Positions 8,115-17,838 of a stretch of 64,000 nucleotides of DNA are shown one piece after another. Source of the DNA: Streptomyces sp. NBC_01335 (lineage in GTDB: Bacteria > Actinomycetota > Actinomycetes > Streptomycetales > Streptomycetaceae); contig NZ_CP108370.1 in the NCBI RefSeq assembly GCF_035953295.1, forward strand, positions 5,361,001-5,425,000, written 5' to 3'. A program made the position numbers and the translations under genes. Each line of letters opens with the position of its first letter. The stretch's first letter is position 1. The notes under the pieces are model-generated. The model was not told where the DNA came from. It searched no databases and was given only the letters and a program-made list of their open reading frames with translations.

Positions 8115-9749
8115 TCAGTGGCCGCCCGGCGCCCCCACGACGGCCGGCGGCAGCTCCGCCTGCACGCCCTTGTCGCCGACGTCCGCGGTGTAGTCCTCCG
8201 GCGAGGTCTCGTCGATGCCCGCCGGGGCCTTGAGCGCGTTGAGGGCGAAGGTCACCACGACCACCACCACGACGTTCAGCACGAAGGCCGTGAGACCGAT
8301 GTAACCGATCTCGCCGATGCCCGGGATCTCCTTCGACGAGCCGCCGAAGTGCTTCTGGGTCGGGGAGGCCACGCCGTACGCGGCCAGGGTGCCGTACAGC
8401 ATGCCGACCGCCCAGCCCGCGATGAGCGCCCAGCGGTGGAACCACCGGGTGAAGAGCCCGCCCACCAGCGCCGGCATCGTCTGGAGGATCCAGATCCCGC
8501 CCAGCAGCTGGAAGTTGATGGCCACCGTCTTGTCCATGGTGAGCACGAAGACCAGCGCGCCGACCTTCACCAGGAGCGAGACCAGCTTGGAGACCTTCGT
8601 CTCCTGCTCGGGCGTCGCGTCCGGCTTCAGGAACTCCTTGTAGATGTTCCGGGTGAAGAGGTTCGCGGCGGCGATGGACATGATGGCCGCGGGGACCAGC
8701 GCGCCGATCCCGATGGCGGCGAAGGCCACCCCGGCGAACCAGTCCGGGAACATGTTCTCGAAGAGCTGCGGGATGGCCAGCTGGCCGTTGGCCACCTTGA
8801 CCCCGGCCGCGATGGCCATGAAGCCGAGCAGGGCCAGCAGCCCGAGCATCAGCGAATACAGCGGCAGGATGGTGGTGTTGCGGCGGATCACCTCACGGCT
8901 GCGGCTGGAGAGCGTCGCCGTGATCGAGTGCGGGTACATGAAGAGCGCCAGCGCCGAGCCCAACGCCAGTGTGGCGTAACCCCATTGGCCGGAGACTCCG
9001 GGCACGACCCCGGCGACCGGTTTGCCCGCCGCCTCGTTGGCCGCGGAGAACTTCGCGCTCGCCCCGGCGAAGATGTCGTCGAAGCCGCCCAGCTTGATCG
9101 GGATGTAGATGATCGCCACCGCGATGACCAGGTAGATCAGCCCGTCCTTGACGAACGCGATCAGCGCGGGCGCGCGCAGGCCCGAGGAGTAGGTGTACGC
9201 GGCGAGCACCGCGAACGCGATCAGCAGCGGGAGGTCCTTCACGAACCAGTTGGTGTCCTCGCCGCCGCCGACCCCCATGACGTCCAGTACGGCCTGGATG
9301 CCGACGAGCTGCAGGGCGATGTACGGCATCGTGGCGAGGATGCCGGTGAGCGCGACCGCCAGCGACAGGCCCTTGGAGCCGAAGCGGCCCCGGACGAAGT
9401 CGGAGGTGGTGACGTACCCGTGCTTGTGCGACACGGACCAGAGCCGCGGCAGGAAGGTGAAGATCAGCGGGTACACCAGGATCGTGTACGGAACGGCGAA
9501 GAAGCCCGAGGCCCCCGCGCCGTAGATCGCGGCCGGGACGGCGACGAAGGTGTACGCGGTGTACAGGTCTCCGCCCAGCAGGAACCAGGTCACCCAGGTC
9601 CCGAACGACCGGCCGCCCAGGCCCCATTCGTCCAGACTCAGCTCGTTGTCGGCGCGGCGCCAGCGGGCGGCCATGAAGCCGACGACGGTGACCGCCAGGA
9701 AGAAGAAGATGAAGACGCCGAGTGCGACGCCGTTCACGCCGTCCTTCAT
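8115..9749 (-). CDS. Sodium:solute symporter, MctP-like monocarboxylate transporter
   Basis: 544 aa with about 13 hydrophobic helices, of the SSS family normal length. N-terminal GGRSFGTWVTWFLLGGDLYTAY and MPYIALQLVGI are typical of MctP-type monocarboxylate (lactate, pyruvate, acetate) symporters. The start ATG 9749 overlaps the stop of the DUF3311 gene by four bases (ATGA), so the two are coupled. Substrate is inferred from family resemblance only. Confidence 0.85.
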   Translation of the reverse strand: MKDGVNGVALGVFIFFFLAVTVVGFMAARWRRADNELSLDEWGLGGRSFGTWVTWFLLGGDLYTAYTFVAVPAAIYGAGASGFFAVPYTILVYPLIFTFLPRLWSVSHKHGYVTTSDFVRGRFGSKGLSLAVALTGILATMPYIALQLVGIQAVLDVMGVGGGEDTNWFVKDLPLLIAFAVLAAYTYSSGLRAPALIAFVKDGLIYLVIAVAIIYIPIKLGGFDDIFAGASAKFSAANEAAGKPVAGVVPGVSGQWGYATLALGSALALFMYPHSITATLSSRSREVIRRNTTILPLYSLMLGLLALLGFMAIAAGVKVANGQLAIPQLFENMFPDWFAGVAFAAIGIGALVPAAIMSIAAANLFTRNIYKEFLKPDATPEQETKVSKLVSLLVKVGALVFVLTMDKTVAINFQLLGGIWILQTMPALVGGLFTRWFHRWALIAGWAVGMLYGTLAAYGVASPTQKHFGGSSKEIPGIGEIGYIGLTAFVLNVVVVVVVTFALNALKAPAGIDETSPEDYTADVGDKGVQAELPPAVVGAPGGH

Positions 9750-10003
9750 GCGGAGACACCCCCCTTGCGGGAGCGCTGGTCACGCTTCCACAGCGTGTAC
9801 GCGAGCATGGTCAGCCCGGTCGAGACGATCACCCAGAGCATCTGGTACCAGTAGAAGAACGGGATACCGATGAAGGTCGGGTCGACCTTGGCGTACGAAC
9901 CGACCCAGAGCAGCGCCACGAACGGAGCGGCGAGGCATATCGCGATCACCACCCGCGCCGGTGTCACCGTCGGGGGCGGGGTGGGCTCTGGCACTTCTGG
10001 CAT
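9746..10003 (-). CDS. DUF3311 small membrane protein, symporter partner
   Basis: 85 aa from ATG 10003, with GGAG seven bases upstream. A Pro-rich N-terminus is followed by two transmembrane helices (VVIAICLAAPFVALLW and FFYWYQMLWVIVSTGLTMLAY) and a basic tail. DUF3311 proteins are regularly encoded directly before SSS symporters, like YhdT/PanF pairs, and are thought to be accessory subunits. It overlaps the symporter gene by four bases. Confidence 0.85.
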   Translation of the reverse strand: MPEVPEPTPPPTVTPARVVIAICLAAPFVALLWVGSYAKVDPTFIGIPFFYWYQMLWVIVSTGLTMLAYTLWKRDQRSRKGGVSA

Positions 10004-10039
10004 GGACTGACTCCGTTCCTCGCGGGTCGCCGGTGGGTC

Positions 10040-10070
10040 CGGCCGGTGCCCCGGCCGGGCGCACCGGCCG
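10040..10070 (-). terminator. Hairpin downstream of dasR
   Basis: Perfect 10-bp stem (10040-10049 with 10061-10070). It lies between dasR and the DUF3311 gene on the same strand, so it may terminate dasR transcripts, or act in the leader of the symporter operon. The remaining 10071-10258 holds no gene. Confidence 0.45.
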
Positions 10071-10258
10071 TATGACTTCCCGGCGACGGGACTGTTTCCG
10101 TCAACGGCACGGAGGAAGAACGGTTTTGGTTCATGCTTGGCTGAAAATGATCGCCATGAGTCTCTCTCGGCGGCGCGCACGGGCCGTTGGGGCGCGACGG
10201 GCGGTACGAGAAATGCGTGCAGTATGAAGCGATGCGGGCGGGCCGTGGCCGGATCGGC

Positions 10259-11179
<921 letters not shown>

Positions 11180-11236
11180 TCAAAAGCCCCTAGGTGTCGG
11201 TCCTATAACGGACGCGAGTGCACTTCTTATACACCC

Positions 11237-11287
11237 TTGACACCCCTAAAGGTCTAGGCCAAGCTCCCGTTGCTGGTCTAAACCATT
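11237..11287 (+). promoter_or_regulatory. dasA promoter region with two dre (DasR) sites
   Basis: A -35-like TTGACA lies at 11237-11242. Two 16-bp dre sites, core GGTCTAGGCC at 11251-11260 and GGTCTAAACC at 11275-11284, are 24 bp apart. The consensus is ACTGGTCTAGACCACT. The first dre falls where the spacer/-10 would be, so DasR binding should block RNA polymerase. No clean -10 hexamer was seen. The rest of 11024-11369 holds no gene. Confidence 0.85.
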
Positions 11288-11369
11288 TAAGACCAGGTCC
11301 AGCCCCAGCAGTACTCGTCGAATGTCTTCGCGGTGGGCGGGGTTGCAGCATCCCTGAGGAGGGTTTGAC

Positions 11370-12671
11370 GTGAAGCGCAAGCTCATCGCGGCCATTGGTG
11401 TCGCGGGCATGATGATCTCGATCGCGGCATGTGGCTCGGACGACGACAAGGCGTCGTCGCAGGACCCCAAGGACCGCAAGGAAACCCTCACTGTCTGGCT
11501 GATGTCGGACGCCCAGAGCACCTGGCCCGAGCTCGTCGCGGACGTCAACAAGCAGTTTGCGGCCAAGTACCCGAACGTCAAGGTCAATGTCCAGTACCAG
11601 ACCTGGGCGGACAAGACCAAGAAGCTCGACGCCTCGCTGGCCGGTGACAAGTTCCCGGACGTGGTCGAGCTCGGCAACACCGAGACCATGACGTACATCC
11701 TCAACGGGGCGCTCGGCGAGATCGACCCGAAGAAGTACGAGAACTCGGACACCTGGATCAAGGGCCTGAAGGACACCTGCGCCTTCGAGGGCAAGCAGTA
11801 CTGCGTGCCCTACTACGCCGGCGCCCGCGTCGCGATCTACAACAAGGACATGTTCAAGGCCGGCACCGGCTCGGACGTCCTGCCCACCACCCAGGACGAG
11901 CTGACCGCCGCGCTCGACAAGGTCGGCGCGAAGTACGGCAAGGACAAGGCGTTCTCGCCGCTCTACCTGCCGGGCCGCTACTGGTACGCCGCGATGTCCT
12001 ACGTCGCCGCCGAGGGCGGTCAGATCGCCAAGTACGACGAGGGCAGCAAGGAGTGGAAGGCCACCCTCTCCACCCCGGAGGCCCAGAAGGGCATCCAGGA
12101 CTTCGTCGACCTGGTCAACAAGTACAACCACGGCGACAAGACCAAGGACGAGGCGGACCACGCCAACGTCATGGCCAACGAGAAGACCGCTCTCCTCTAC
12201 GGCAACGGCTGGGAGGCGGGCAGCGTCACCGACTCCGCCGCCAACGGCAACCCGAAGCTGAAGGACAAGATCGGCACCGCGGGCATGCCCGGCCCGAACG
12301 GCAAGGCCCTCCCGTCCTTCATCGGCGGCTCCGACCTCGCCACCATCTCCAAGTCCAAGATCCAGGACCTCGGCGAGGAGTGGATCTCGCTCTTCACCAG
12401 CGGGAAGTCCGAAGAGGTTCTGGCCTCGAAGAACATCCTTCCCAACAACACCAAGCAGCTGGAGCCCCTGAAGGCCAAGCCCGAGACCGCGGCCATCGCC
12501 AACGCCGTGCCGGACGCCTGGTTCACCCCGATCGCCCCCGGCTGGACCGCGATCGAGAAGAAGGAAACGCTCGAGATCATGCTGCTCGACATCATCAAGG
12601 GCAAGTCGGTCGCCGACGCCACCAAGGCGGCCGACGAGGAGATCAACTCCTTGATCAACAAGGAGTCCTGA
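11370..12671 (+). CDS. dasA: Chito-oligosaccharide ABC transporter substrate-binding lipoprotein DasA
   Basis: 433 aa; GTG start with GAGGAGGG at ideal distance. Signal peptide with lipobox (IAACGSDDD) and an extracytoplasmic solute-binding fold (family 1): TLTVWLMSDAQ, PDVVELGNTE, YAGARVAIYNKDMF. The family member in Streptomyces binds N,N'-diacetylchitobiose outside the membrane and feeds DasBC; the MsiK ATPase is encoded elsewhere. First gene of dasABCD, directly controlled by DasR. Confidence 0.95.
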   Translation: MKRKLIAAIGVAGMMISIAACGSDDDKASSQDPKDRKETLTVWLMSDAQSTWPELVADVNKQFAAKYPNVKVNVQYQTWADKTKKLDASLAGDKFPDVVELGNTETMTYILNGALGEIDPKKYENSDTWIKGLKDTCAFEGKQYCVPYYAGARVAIYNKDMFKAGTGSDVLPTTQDELTAALDKVGAKYGKDKAFSPLYLPGRYWYAAMSYVAAEGGQIAKYDEGSKEWKATLSTPEAQKGIQDFVDLVNKYNHGDKTKDEADHANVMANEKTALLYGNGWEAGSVTDSAANGNPKLKDKIGTAGMPGPNGKALPSFIGGSDLATISKSKIQDLGEEWISLFTSGKSEEVLASKNILPNNTKQLEPLKAKPETAAIANAVPDAWFTPIAPGWTAIEKKETLEIMLLDIIKGKSVADATKAADEEINSLINKES

Positions 12672-12730
12672 GCCCCGGCTCATGAAGCGGCGCCGGTGAG
12701 CCTTCCTCACCGGCCCGCCCGATCGTCCGC

Positions 12731-12766
12731 GGGGGTGGTGGCTTCTTCGAAGAGGCCACCACTCCC
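12731..12766 (+). terminator. Hairpin between dasA and dasB
   Basis: A 12-bp stem (12731-12742 with 12755-12766, one G-U) whose loop extends the helix further. Intercistronic hairpins after binding-protein genes commonly give partial termination or stabilise the upstream mRNA, yielding more DasA than permease. This role is inferred. Confidence 0.6.
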
Positions 12767-12804
12767 GTTGCTCCGGTATCTGGTCCGAACGGAAGGCCCG
12801 CACA

Positions 12805-13800
12805 GTGAGTGCCGCCGACATGAAAGCAGCCGACCCGCCGGTGTCCGTCCTGCGGGCCCCCGAGGGCGCTCCATCCCAGCCCTCGAAGAGCGTGACCCGT
12901 AAACCGCGGAAGGCCGGCGCTCTGCTGCCGTACCTCCTGATAGCCCCGGCGTTCGTCGCCATCGCCGCCGTCTTCGTCTGGCCCTTCATCAAGACGGTCA
13001 TCATGTCCTTCCAGGACGTGGGCCGCCGTGAACTGTGGTCCGGATCGGCCGCCCCCTGGGTGGGGTTCGACCAGTTCACCAGCATCCTGGGCGACGGCGA
13101 GTTCTGGGACGTCGTCTGGCGGACCATCATCTTCATGGTCGTCTGCGTCGCCGTCACCATGGCCGGCGGCCTCGGGCTCTCCATGATCATGCAGCGCATG
13201 TCGACCTGGGTGCGCCTGCTGCTGACCGCGGCACTCGTCGCCGCCTGGTCCATGCCGCTGCTGGTCGCCACCTCGATCTTCCGCTGGTTCGCCGACTCCG
13301 ACTACGGCGTCCTCAACATGGTGCTGACCAAGTACCTCGGGATCGACGCGCAGGGCCACAACTGGTTCCTCGACCCCAAGCAGGGCTTCGTCATCATCGG
13401 CGCGGTCGTCGTCTGGGGAGCCATCCCCTTCGTGTCCGTCACCCTCTACGCGGCACTCACCCAGGTCCCCAAGGAACTGGAGGAGGCGGCCTCGCTCGAC
13501 GGCGCCACCGTGACCGGCATCTTTCGCTACGTCACCTGGCCCGTCATCAAGCCGGTCTTCCAGATGGTCGCCACGCTCTCCGTGCTCTGGGACTTCAACG
13601 TCTTCGGCCAGATCTTCCTGATGCGCGGCAACAAGCCCGAGCCCGAGTACTCCGTCCTCGGCATCTACTCGTTCGAGAAGGCCTTCGAGTCCAACTCGTT
13701 CAGCCAGGGCGCGGCGATCTCGCTCATCACGGTCCTGCTGCTGTCCGGCGTCGCCGTGTACTACCTGCGCCAGCTGCTCAAGATCGGAGAGGTCGAGTGA
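12805..13800 (+). CDS. dasB: Chito-oligosaccharide ABC permease DasB
   Basis: 331 aa; GTG start with GGAAGG eight bases upstream. Six transmembrane helices starting at LLPYLLIAPAFVAIAAVFVW, with the EAA loop LEEAASLDGATVTGIFRYV near residue 230 that contacts the ATPase. Its stop overlaps the dasC start by four bases (GTGA). With DasC it forms the membrane channel of the chitobiose importer. Confidence 0.95.
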   Translation: MSAADMKAADPPVSVLRAPEGAPSQPSKSVTRKPRKAGALLPYLLIAPAFVAIAAVFVWPFIKTVIMSFQDVGRRELWSGSAAPWVGFDQFTSILGDGEFWDVVWRTIIFMVVCVAVTMAGGLGLSMIMQRMSTWVRLLLTAALVAAWSMPLLVATSIFRWFADSDYGVLNMVLTKYLGIDAQGHNWFLDPKQGFVIIGAVVVWGAIPFVSVTLYAALTQVPKELEEAASLDGATVTGIFRYVTWPVIKPVFQMVATLSVLWDFNVFGQIFLMRGNKPEPEYSVLGIYSFEKAFESNSFSQGAAISLITVLLLSGVAVYYLRQLLKIGEVE

Positions 13801-14654
13801 GCACCTCCACCCCCCAGGTTTACCGCCCGGACCGCAAGAAGAACCGTCTCGTCTACAACGCCCTGGGCCTGATCGCCTTCGTCCTGATGGCCTTCCCGGT
13901 CTACTGGCTGGTCATCAGCTCGCTGCGCCCCAACGCGGAGATCCGCAGCTACGACCAGACGCTGTGGCCGACGTCGATCACCTTCGACAACTTCTCCCGC
14001 GCCATCGACCAGCCGAACTTCGGCACCGCGATCGAGTCCAGCCTCATCGTCTGCGGCGTCGCCGTCGTCGTCGGCATGCTCCTCGCCACGATCGCCGCCT
14101 TCGCCATCGGCCGCTTCCAGTTCCGGGGCCGCAAGTTCTTCATGATCGTGCTGCTCGTCGTGCAGCTGCTGCCCCCGACGGCGATGCTCATACCCATCTA
14201 CATCCAGCTGAACGACCTCGGCGGGCTGAACGAGTACTGGGGCGTCATCGTCATCTACCTCGTCTCCACCCTGCCCTTCGCCACCTGGATGATCCGCGGC
14301 TTCGTGATCAACATCCCCCAGGAGCTGGAGGAGTCCGCGATGGTGGACGGCTGCAGCCGGATGGGCGCCTTCTGGCGGATCACCTTCCCGCTGCTCGCCC
14401 CCGGGCTGGCCGCCGCGGCGATCTTCTCCCTGATCACCGCCTGGAACGAGTACCTCCTCGCCTACGTCGTCCTCCAGGACAACGACAAGTACACGCTCAA
14501 CGTGTGGCTGATGAACTTCACCACCTCCCGCGGCATCGACTACGGCGCGCTGATGGCCGCCTCGACCATGATCGCGATCCCGGTGGTGGCCTTCTTCCTC
14601 CTGGTCCAGAAGTACATGGCCACGGGGCTCACCTCCGGCGCAGTGAAGGGATGA
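13797..14654 (+). CDS. dasC: Chito-oligosaccharide ABC permease DasC
   Basis: 285 aa from the GTG at 13797 (VSTSTPQVYRP), which overlaps the end of dasB. The longer in-frame extension upstream lies inside dasB and was rejected. Six helices, with EAA loop LEESAMVDGCSRMGAFWRI. Stop overlaps the dasD ATG by four bases (ATGA), so dasB-dasC-dasD are translationally coupled. Confidence 0.95.
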   Translation: MSTSTPQVYRPDRKKNRLVYNALGLIAFVLMAFPVYWLVISSLRPNAEIRSYDQTLWPTSITFDNFSRAIDQPNFGTAIESSLIVCGVAVVVGMLLATIAAFAIGRFQFRGRKFFMIVLLVVQLLPPTAMLIPIYIQLNDLGGLNEYWGVIVIYLVSTLPFATWMIRGFVINIPQELEESAMVDGCSRMGAFWRITFPLLAPGLAAAAIFSLITAWNEYLLAYVVLQDNDKYTLNVWLMNFTTSRGIDYGALMAASTMIAIPVVAFFLLVQKYMATGLTSGAVKG

Positions 14655-16204
14655 CGACGCAGATGACCACGCTCGTCTCCACCAACGACACCATCACCCG
14701 CGACGCGCTCGCCGTCCTCCAGCCCGGCTTCACCGGCACCACCGCGCCGGACTGGCTGCTGCGCCGCGTCGGCGAAGGGCTCACCTCCGTCGGCCTGTTC
14801 GGCCGCAACATCGTCACGCCCGAGCAGCTCGCCGCACTCACCGCCCAGCTGCGGGCCGAGCGCGACGACGTGCTGGTCGCCATCGACGAGGAGGGCGGCG
14901 ACGTCACGCGCCTCGAAGTGCGCGACGGTTCCTCCTTCCCCGGGAACCACGCCCTCGGCTCGGTGGACGACACCGCGCTGACCCGGGCCGTCGCCCACGA
15001 GCTGGGCCGCCGGCTCATCGAGTGCGGCGTCAACCTCAACTGGGCGCCCTCCGGCGACGTCAACTCCAACCCGGCCAACCCGGTCATCGGCGTACGCTCC
15101 TTCGGCGCCGACCCCGCCCTGGTGGCCCGGCACACCGCCGCGTACGTCGAGGGCATCCAGGCCGCCGGGGTCGCCGCCTGCACCAAGCACTTCCCCGGCC
15201 ACGGCGACACCGCCGTCGACTCGCACCACGCGCTGCCCCGGATCGACGTCGACCTGGAGACCCTGCACGCCCGCGAACTGGTGCCCTTCAAGGCCGCCAT
15301 CGCGGCCGGGTCGAAGTCGGTGATGAGCGCGCACATCCTGCTCCCCGCGCTCGACCCGGACCGTCCCGCGACGCTCAGCCCGCAGATCCTCACCGGTCTG
15401 CTCCGCGGTGAACTCGGGTACGAGGGACTCATCGTCACCGACGCGGTGGAGATGCAGGCCATCGCGGCGACGTACGGCATCGAGCGCGGCTCGGTCCTCG
15501 CGATCGCGGCCGGCGCCGACGCGCTGTGCGTCGGCGGCGGGCTGGAGGACGACGCCACGGTGGAGCGGCTGCGCGACGCGCTGGTCGCCGCGGTGCGCGG
15601 CGGGGAGCTGGCCGAGGAGCGGCTCGCCGACGCAGCCGCACGAGTACGGGCACTCGCGTCCTGGACGCGCGGTGCGAGGGGGGCGGTTTCGGTGCCGGGC
15701 GCGGCAGTGCAGGAGGGGACCGCGCCCGGCACCGCGACCGGACGGCCCGACGGGCACGACGCGAACATCGGCCTCGTCGCTGCCCGCAGGGCGGTACGGG
15801 TGACCGGCGACGGGCCCCGGCTCGACGCCCCGGTCCACGTCGCCGCCTTCACCCCGGTGGCCAACATCGCCGTCGGCGGCGAGACCCCGTGGGGCGTGGC
15901 CGCCGAGCTGACGCGCCTGCTGCCCGGCACCACCGCCGCGACCTGCCGACGCGACGACGCGGACCCGGTGGCGGACGTGCTGCGGGCCGCGGGGGAGCGG
16001 CGCGTGGTCGCGGTCGTCCGCGACGCCCACCGGCACGCCTGGATGGCGGCGGCGGTCGACGCCCTGCTCGCGGCCCGTCCCGACACGGTCGTCGTCGAGA
16101 TGGGCCTGCCGTACTCCGCGCCGAGGGGCGGGCTGTACGTGGAGACGCACGGCGCCGCCCGCGTCTGCGGCATCGCCGCGGCGGAGGCCCTCACCGGGGC
16201 GTGA
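14651..16204 (+). CDS. dasD: GH3 beta-N-acetylglucosaminidase DasD
   Basis: 517 aa from ATG 14651, coupled to dasC; a second ATG at 14663 is a possible alternative. GH3 signature KHFPGHGDTAVDSHHALP carries the Asp-His acid/base dyad typical of NagZ-like enzymes, and IVTDAVEMQAI carries the nucleophile Asp. No signal peptide, so it should act in the cytoplasm, splitting imported chitobiose to GlcNAc. The C-terminal ~170 residues are a GH3_C-like region that is more variable. Last gene of the operon. Confidence 0.93.
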   Translation: MTTQMTTLVSTNDTITRDALAVLQPGFTGTTAPDWLLRRVGEGLTSVGLFGRNIVTPEQLAALTAQLRAERDDVLVAIDEEGGDVTRLEVRDGSSFPGNHALGSVDDTALTRAVAHELGRRLIECGVNLNWAPSGDVNSNPANPVIGVRSFGADPALVARHTAAYVEGIQAAGVAACTKHFPGHGDTAVDSHHALPRIDVDLETLHARELVPFKAAIAAGSKSVMSAHILLPALDPDRPATLSPQILTGLLRGELGYEGLIVTDAVEMQAIAATYGIERGSVLAIAAGADALCVGGGLEDDATVERLRDALVAAVRGGELAEERLADAAARVRALASWTRGARGAVSVPGAAVQEGTAPGTATGRPDGHDANIGLVAARRAVRVTGDGPRLDAPVHVAAFTPVANIAVGGETPWGVAAELTRLLPGTTAATCRRDDADPVADVLRAAGERRVVAVVRDAHRHAWMAAAVDALLAARPDTVVVEMGLPYSAPRGGLYVETHGAARVCGIAAAEALTGA

Positions 16205-16223
16205 CGGCGCGCATCGCGTGCAG

Positions 16224-16254
16224 GAGGGGCCGGTCACCAGGTGACCGGCCCCTC
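16224..16254. terminator. Bidirectional terminator of dasABCD and nagB
   Basis: Perfect 14-bp stem (16224-16237 with 16241-16254) and a 3-nt loop, between the convergent dasD and nagB. Confidence 0.85.
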
Positions 16255-16304
16255 TTCGGCGTGTGCCGCCTCTTCGGTGTGTGCCCCCTCTTCGGTGTGT
16301 GCCG
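16251..16304. repeat. Three 18-bp tandem repeats
   Basis: Three consecutive copies of an 18-bp unit (CCTCTTCGGTGTGTGCCG-like) at 16251-16268, 16269-16286 and 16287-16304, with only two variable positions. They follow the terminator stem and end just before the nagB stop. Confidence 0.9.
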
Positions 16305-16310
16305 CCGGTC

Positions 16311-17096
16311 CTACAGCCCCTGCCAGGAGGGCTTGGAGGCGAAGGTGTGCCGGAAGTAGTCGGCCAGCTTCAGCTTGGAGGCGGCGGCCTCGTCGACCAC
16401 GACCGTGGCGTGCGGGTGGAGTTGGAGCGCGGAGGCGGGCACGACCGAGGCGACCGGCCCCTCCACGGTCTGCGCGACCGCGTCGGCCTTGCCCTCGCCG
16501 GTGGCCAGCAGGATCGCGTGCCGCGACTCCAGGATGGTGCCGATGCCCTGGGTGATGACGTGGTGCGGCACCTGCTCGATGTCGTCGTCGAAGAAGCGGG
16601 CGTTGTCCACCCGGGTCTGCTCGGTGAGCGTCTTGATCCGGGTGCGCGAGGCGAGCGAGGAGCAGGGCTCGTTGAACCCGATGTGCCCGTCGGTGCCGAT
16701 GCCGAGCAGCTGGAGGTCGACGCCGCCGGCCTCGGTCAGCGCCCGGTCGTACGCCTCGCAGGCGGCCTGGACGTCCTCGGCCGAGCCGTCCGGGCCCATG
16801 AAGGAGGACTCGGTCAGGCCGAGCGGCTCGACGACCTCGCGCAGCACGACCGAGCGGTAGGACTCCGGGTGCCCGGCGGGGAGCCCGACGTACTCGTCCA
16901 GCTGGCAGATCCGGGCGCGGGACGCGTCCACCGCGCCCGAGCGCACCTTTTCGGCCAGGGACCGGTAGATGGGCAGCGGGGTCGAGCCGGTGGCGACGCC
17001 GAGCAGGGCGTAGGGCTTGCGCCTCAGCAGCGCGCCCATGGCCTCCGCGATGAGCTCGCCGCCTGCCGCTGCGTCCGGGACGATGACAACTTCCAC
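16311..17096 (-). CDS. nagB: Glucosamine-6-phosphate deaminase
   Basis: 261 aa from GTG 17096 (VEVVIVPDAAAGG). The ATG at 17144 would place the dre site inside the gene and was rejected. Hallmarks: GVATGSTPLPIYRSL (phosphate loop), CQLDEYVGLP (catalytic Asp), GIGTDGHIGFNEP (His and catalytic residues). It converts GlcN-6-P to fructose-6-P and ammonia, removing the DasR ligand and feeding glycolysis. Its own dre site lies just upstream. Confidence 0.97.
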   Translation of the reverse strand: MEVVIVPDAAAGGELIAEAMGALLRRKPYALLGVATGSTPLPIYRSLAEKVRSGAVDASRARICQLDEYVGLPAGHPESYRSVVLREVVEPLGLTESSFMGPDGSAEDVQAACEAYDRALTEAGGVDLQLLGIGTDGHIGFNEPCSSLASRTRIKTLTEQTRVDNARFFDDDIEQVPHHVITQGIGTILESRHAILLATGEGKADAVAQTVEGPVASVVPASALQLHPHATVVVDEAAASKLKLADYFRHTFASKPSWQGL

Positions 17097-17129
17097 GCTG
17101 TGCCTGCCGATCTGATCAGTGACGACGTA

Positions 17130-17145
17130 TGTGGTATAGACCAAT
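17130..17145 (-). promoter_or_regulatory. dre (DasR) site of nagB
   Basis: 16-bp TGTGGTATAGACCAAT, close to the consensus ACTGGTCTAGACCACT, 34 bp upstream of the nagB start. Ties nagB to aminosugar control by DasR. Confidence 0.85.
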
Positions 17146-17622
17146 CCGGTCCAAATTTAACAGAGTCCGACGCCTCTGGAACAGGTGGTTTCCGCTTTTG
17201 ATCATCGTCCTGGGCTCCGGCTGCCGGGCATCGTGCGGCCGGGGGCGACTTGTGTCAATTGTCCGCAGATGCGCAGGGCGCGCGACCTGGACGGAAGGCC
17301 CCTGTGCGCGGGGGAGCCGGCCGGGTTCCGGTGCGGGCGTCGACGGGGGCGGGATGCGGGGCCGACGGGGGGCCGGGATCCGGGTCGCGGGCCTGCGGGG
17401 CCCCGGTACGCCCGCGCCGGGCGCGGAGCAGCGCGCCGCCGACCCGCGGGCCGCGGCACCGGGAGGGACCCTCGGCCCGCCCGGCACCGCAGCCCGGAGC
17501 TGCTCGGCCGGCGGTGTGCGGTGCCTCCGGCCGTACGAGGCACGGGCGCGATCAGGGCAGAGAGCGCGGGTGCCTCGGTCCGTCCTCCTGTGCGGGGAGG
17601 GCGGAGGTTCTTGTCCCTGCAT
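17146..17622. other. Long intergenic stretch without a supported gene
   Basis: Between nagB and pdtaS no frame has convincing coding properties; the open frames are Arg/Pro/Gly-rich GC artefacts. It holds the divergent promoter region of nagB (AT-rich patch near 17150-17162). Confidence 0.6.
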
Positions 17623-17638
17623 TGTGGACTAGACCATT
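17623..17638 (+). promoter_or_regulatory. Putative dre (DasR) site upstream of pdtaS
   Basis: TGTGGACTAGACCATT matches the dre consensus at 12 of 16 positions, including the core CTAGACCA. It lies 200 bp upstream of the kinase start and about 530 bp from nagB, so it is separate from the nagB dre. The remaining bases to 17838 hold no gene. Confidence 0.6.
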
Positions 17639-17838
17639 TGTCGGTGTCCATGCGTCTGCGGTATCGATTCTGCAGGCGCGGTACCGATTCTCGCGGCCCG
17701 GAGCCCTTCTGTACACGGGGTGCGCGCTCCCCGCCCGCTCCCCGCCGCGTTCCCCGCCCGGCTCCCCGTCGCCGAGCGGGGCGGCGCTCGGTTCGGAACC
17801 TCTCGGTATCCACGGGTACGCTCGCACATGTGCCCTCC

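Noticed and set aside
17116..17622. Minus-strand frame of 168 codons upstream of nagB
   Set aside because: Arg/Pro/Gly-rich, no homology signal, and it covers two dre boxes; a GC-skew artefact.
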